DNA of 64,000 nucleotides from Sulfitobacter sp. HGT1 (lineage in GTDB: Bacteria > Pseudomonadota > Alphaproteobacteria > Rhodobacterales > Rhodobacteraceae): the NCBI RefSeq assembly GCF_013282155.1, contig NZ_BLWI01000001.1:62001-126000 (forward strand), in the 5' to 3' direction. Below the pieces are notes generated by a model, which had not been told where the DNA came from, made no database searches, and worked only from the letters and a program-made list of their open reading frames with translations. The stretch's first letter is position 1. The number at the start of each line of letters is the position of its first letter. Both the position numbers and the translations under genes were made by a program. Positions 63,001-64,000 of this stretch are shown here, piece by piece.

Positions 63001-64000
63001 AGGGAAAATATGCGGGCGCGGTTTTCTGTGCTTTCTACCGCACCCACGCCACCAAGCGCGCGCGCGCCGTTGCCCGTCACAGACGCCGAGAACCGGGGCC
63101 GTTTTATCTATGAAAACGCGGCGCGGTGTGGTCTGAATTATGGCCCCGCCTTTCAAGGCATCGCTGCTGTGCGTGTCGGCAATGGCATGGCCGAGGTGGT
63201 CTTGGCGGAGGGATTAACCCTGCGTCCCGGTTTTGTCCCGATCGGGGTCGATCCTGTCCAGATGGATTGTTTGCTTCATGGCATTCTTGAGATCAGCGGG
63301 ATTGGCCGGGGGTCGGATTTCGACCGCGCCGCGATGGGATTTGTGCCGATCCGTGTGGAGCGGATAAAAGTATTTGCGCCCGGCGAAGCGCTCAGCACAG
63401 GACGTATTGAGGTGCGCACGGTCGGCACCAAGTCTGCGCTTGTGGACGTCACCGGTTTTGACGCCGATGGGCAGCCGGTTGTGTGTTTTGAAGGTTTGCG
63501 CCTGCAAGCTTCGTTCTTGCTGGCACCCGTCGAATTTGACCAGCACGCCTATCATGTCACGGCCCGCCCGATCCTACCTTGTGTCGCAGCACTGGATGAC
63601 GGGGCCGTTGTGGCGTCGATTGCGCAGGCAGTGACACCTCAGGCAGAGGCCGACGATAGTAATCTGCTTTTGACCGCAGCAACGCATCAGGCAATCTGGT
63701 CTGTGGTGCGTGAACACGCAGACGACGACGGCGTTTACAAAATCGCCCACCCTCAGCATCGGGCAGAGCAAACGTTACTGGGAATGCTGGCCGCCTTGGA
63801 TCTTGCCGTTCCTGACGATGTGCCTGACCAGTGGCACCTGTCCAAGGTATCCGAGCTTCCGGAATCCAACGACATTGCCCATGGCCTATTGGAAGAACGC
63901 CCTGATCTGGTCTCCGACCTTTCCGTTTTGTTGCGTCTCCCGGATGCACTGCGACAGGTCTTGGCGACCGGGGCAGGGGCCTTGCCCGAACCTGAAACGC
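60013..64000 (+). CDS. Type I polyketide synthase, KS-AT-DH part (cut by window edge)
   Basis: 1,329 residues visible, no stop. Start GTG 60013 (VDTSTYVIGQACRLPGAKDA) with AAAGAGA eight bases before. Ketosynthase: about 5-425, with Cys173 (VVDTACSSSLVA), His305 (IEAHGTGTLVGDP) and His343 (SNVGHLEPASG), all intact. Acyltransferase: about 525-830, motif FAYSGNGAQYGG, nucleophile Ser612 (GHSGGEIAAAHA), His721 (DSPYHSVLLDP). Dehydratase: about 890-1165, His921 (DHKLGETVLLPATAM) and Asp1085 (DPVQMDCLLHG). The next 160 residues look like the start of a methyltransferase or structural region. No loading module precedes the KS, which fits an iterative or PUFA/lipid-type synthase. Divergent from the kps-like export operon. 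Confidence 0.9.
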   Translation, partial: MDTSTYVIGQACRLPGAKDAKAFRSLLREGKCSVTSVPQDRWNHDLFLHPKPGTQGKSYTFAAGVLDDIWGFDLSAFNLSPREVILLDPQQRLLMQVVFEALEDAHIDPASLAGQRVGVYVGASSMDHGTILGRDPSLTDAYMMTGNTLSLVANRISHAFDLRGPSFVVDTACSSSLVALDVASKALSSGEIDTAIVGGVNLLLNPSSFVGFSAAHMLSQVGRCQSFSDSADGYVRAEGCVAVVLQRSDVVPRRARAVVLDTDVNADGQTMNVALPSEEGQFSLLSGLYQRAGLDPNALSFIEAHGTGTLVGDPIEARALSRAIAQQRDALLPIGSSKSNVGHLEPASGLVGLLKTLVAFEDRVLPASLHAGKLNPNIDFDALNLVVVRDALKLPETGTLLAGVSSFGFGGVNAHCIVQSVEAPAEAAGPVRQDRLVVTSAFCEGGLKELAAAYAEKSDHPQAFCQGGLVDQMWAGRGLHQKRLAVLADGAEAMKEALQAFAKGQPDHRLVQVESRRAGLPTVFAYSGNGAQYGGMCRLALETDPTYRRVFERIDAEFNQIAGWSLMDSVNGDALTTPSGDIAQCLLFADQIAQTESLAEKGLKPAAVMGHSGGEIAAAHASGALSLGQAVSLIVHRCANQKHIQGKGSMAALQAGAAEAEAALAVFDHADPDFPIAIAAINSARSVTLTGPKPELQRFGKWVRKTYRFACVQLDLDSPYHSVLLDPYEAQFRHALGDFQPSDALVRYFSCTRGYEVAGADLGAGYWCDNLRQPVLFQSAVESAIAAGFDCFLEIGASPVLASYISDSAKAATGDVVVTRTLSKTDPKGVNPVARAFARAVLSGCAFDESKSFAPLKGPAIDLPRYPWQNTQLRATDSPEIQRQLGLNSSYHTLLGASVASDIGVWRRDLDEHVIPALKDHKLGETVLLPATAMAEMAIAAARQVSGNSLVEITDLDLVAPVILSGGQGIELQMTANRSTGQIALHSRARFSQEPFRENMRARFSVLSTAPTPPSARAPLPVTDAENRGRFIYENAARCGLNYGPAFQGIAAVRVGNGMAEVVLAEGLTLRPGFVPIGVDPVQMDCLLHGILEISGIGRGSDFDRAAMGFVPIRVERIKVFAPGEALSTGRIEVRTVGTKSALVDVTGFDADGQPVVCFEGLRLQASFLLAPVEFDQHAYHVTARPILPCVAALDDGAVVASIAQAVTPQAEADDSNLLLTAATHQAIWSVVREHADDDGVYKIAHPQHRAEQTLLGMLAALDLAVPDDVPDQWHLSKVSELPESNDIAHGLLEERPDLVSDLSVLLRLPDALRQVLATGAGALPEPET

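Overview
The window looks like chromosomal DNA of an alphaproteobacterium of the order Rhodobacterales (Roseobacter type). The gene content supports this: an NDUFS4-like complex I accessory subunit, a class I lysyl-tRNA synthetase, an iron-sulfur prokaryotic (6-4) photolyase, a tandem glycine riboswitch in front of gcvT, a phasin-like small protein, and GC-rich intergenic terminator elements ending in a GATATTT/GCCAGAGAAG-like tail. No tRNA, rRNA, CRISPR array, IS element or prophage was recognised. Starts were chosen from Shine-Dalgarno (SD) sites and family N-termini, so several genes are shorter than their longest open frame.

Layout. 1-3.1 kb: cell-elongation operon mreB-mreC-mreD-mrdA on the minus strand, mrdA cut by the left edge. 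3.3-9.7 kb: a VOC protein, leuA behind a leucine-rich leader-peptide attenuator, an SDR plus (6-4) photolyase pair, a small monooxygenase and a secreted protein with 18 MORN repeats. 9.9-14.4 kb: nadE, gltX, a MATE exporter. 14.4-19.8 kb: a GGCT-like gene, then glycine riboswitch-gcvT-gcvH-gcvP. 19.9-23.8 kb: an FtsX-type permease and ATPase divergent from a TesA-like esterase (the YbbAP/TesA set). 23.8-24.0 kb: a cold-shock gene.

24.2-35.2 kb is a coherent reductive pyrimidine catabolism region: preT-preA (dihydropyrimidine dehydrogenase), a RutR-type TetR regulator, a beta-ureidopropionase-type amidohydrolase, a small orphan, dihydropyrimidinase, and a four-gene ABC importer with a THI5/NMT1-like binding protein. 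Two palindromes close to the E. coli RutR operator lie in front of preT and the amidohydrolase, which suggests one regulon.

35.3-47.2 kb is mostly housekeeping: an L,D-transpeptidase, a second cold-shock gene, a response regulator, ettA, a MOSC protein, a universal stress protein with an alanine symporter, nadD, an EamA transporter, dacB, a TerB-like protein and lysK. 47.5-54.6 kb holds a large parallel-beta-helix protein, two probable outer-membrane barrels, uvrB and small genes. 54.8-64 kb is an accessory surface/secondary-metabolite locus: a sulfotransferase and KpsD-E-T-M-like capsule export genes on the minus strand, divergent from a large type I polyketide synthase (KS-AT-DH visible) that runs off the right edge. 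This last locus is the best candidate for an undescribed system.
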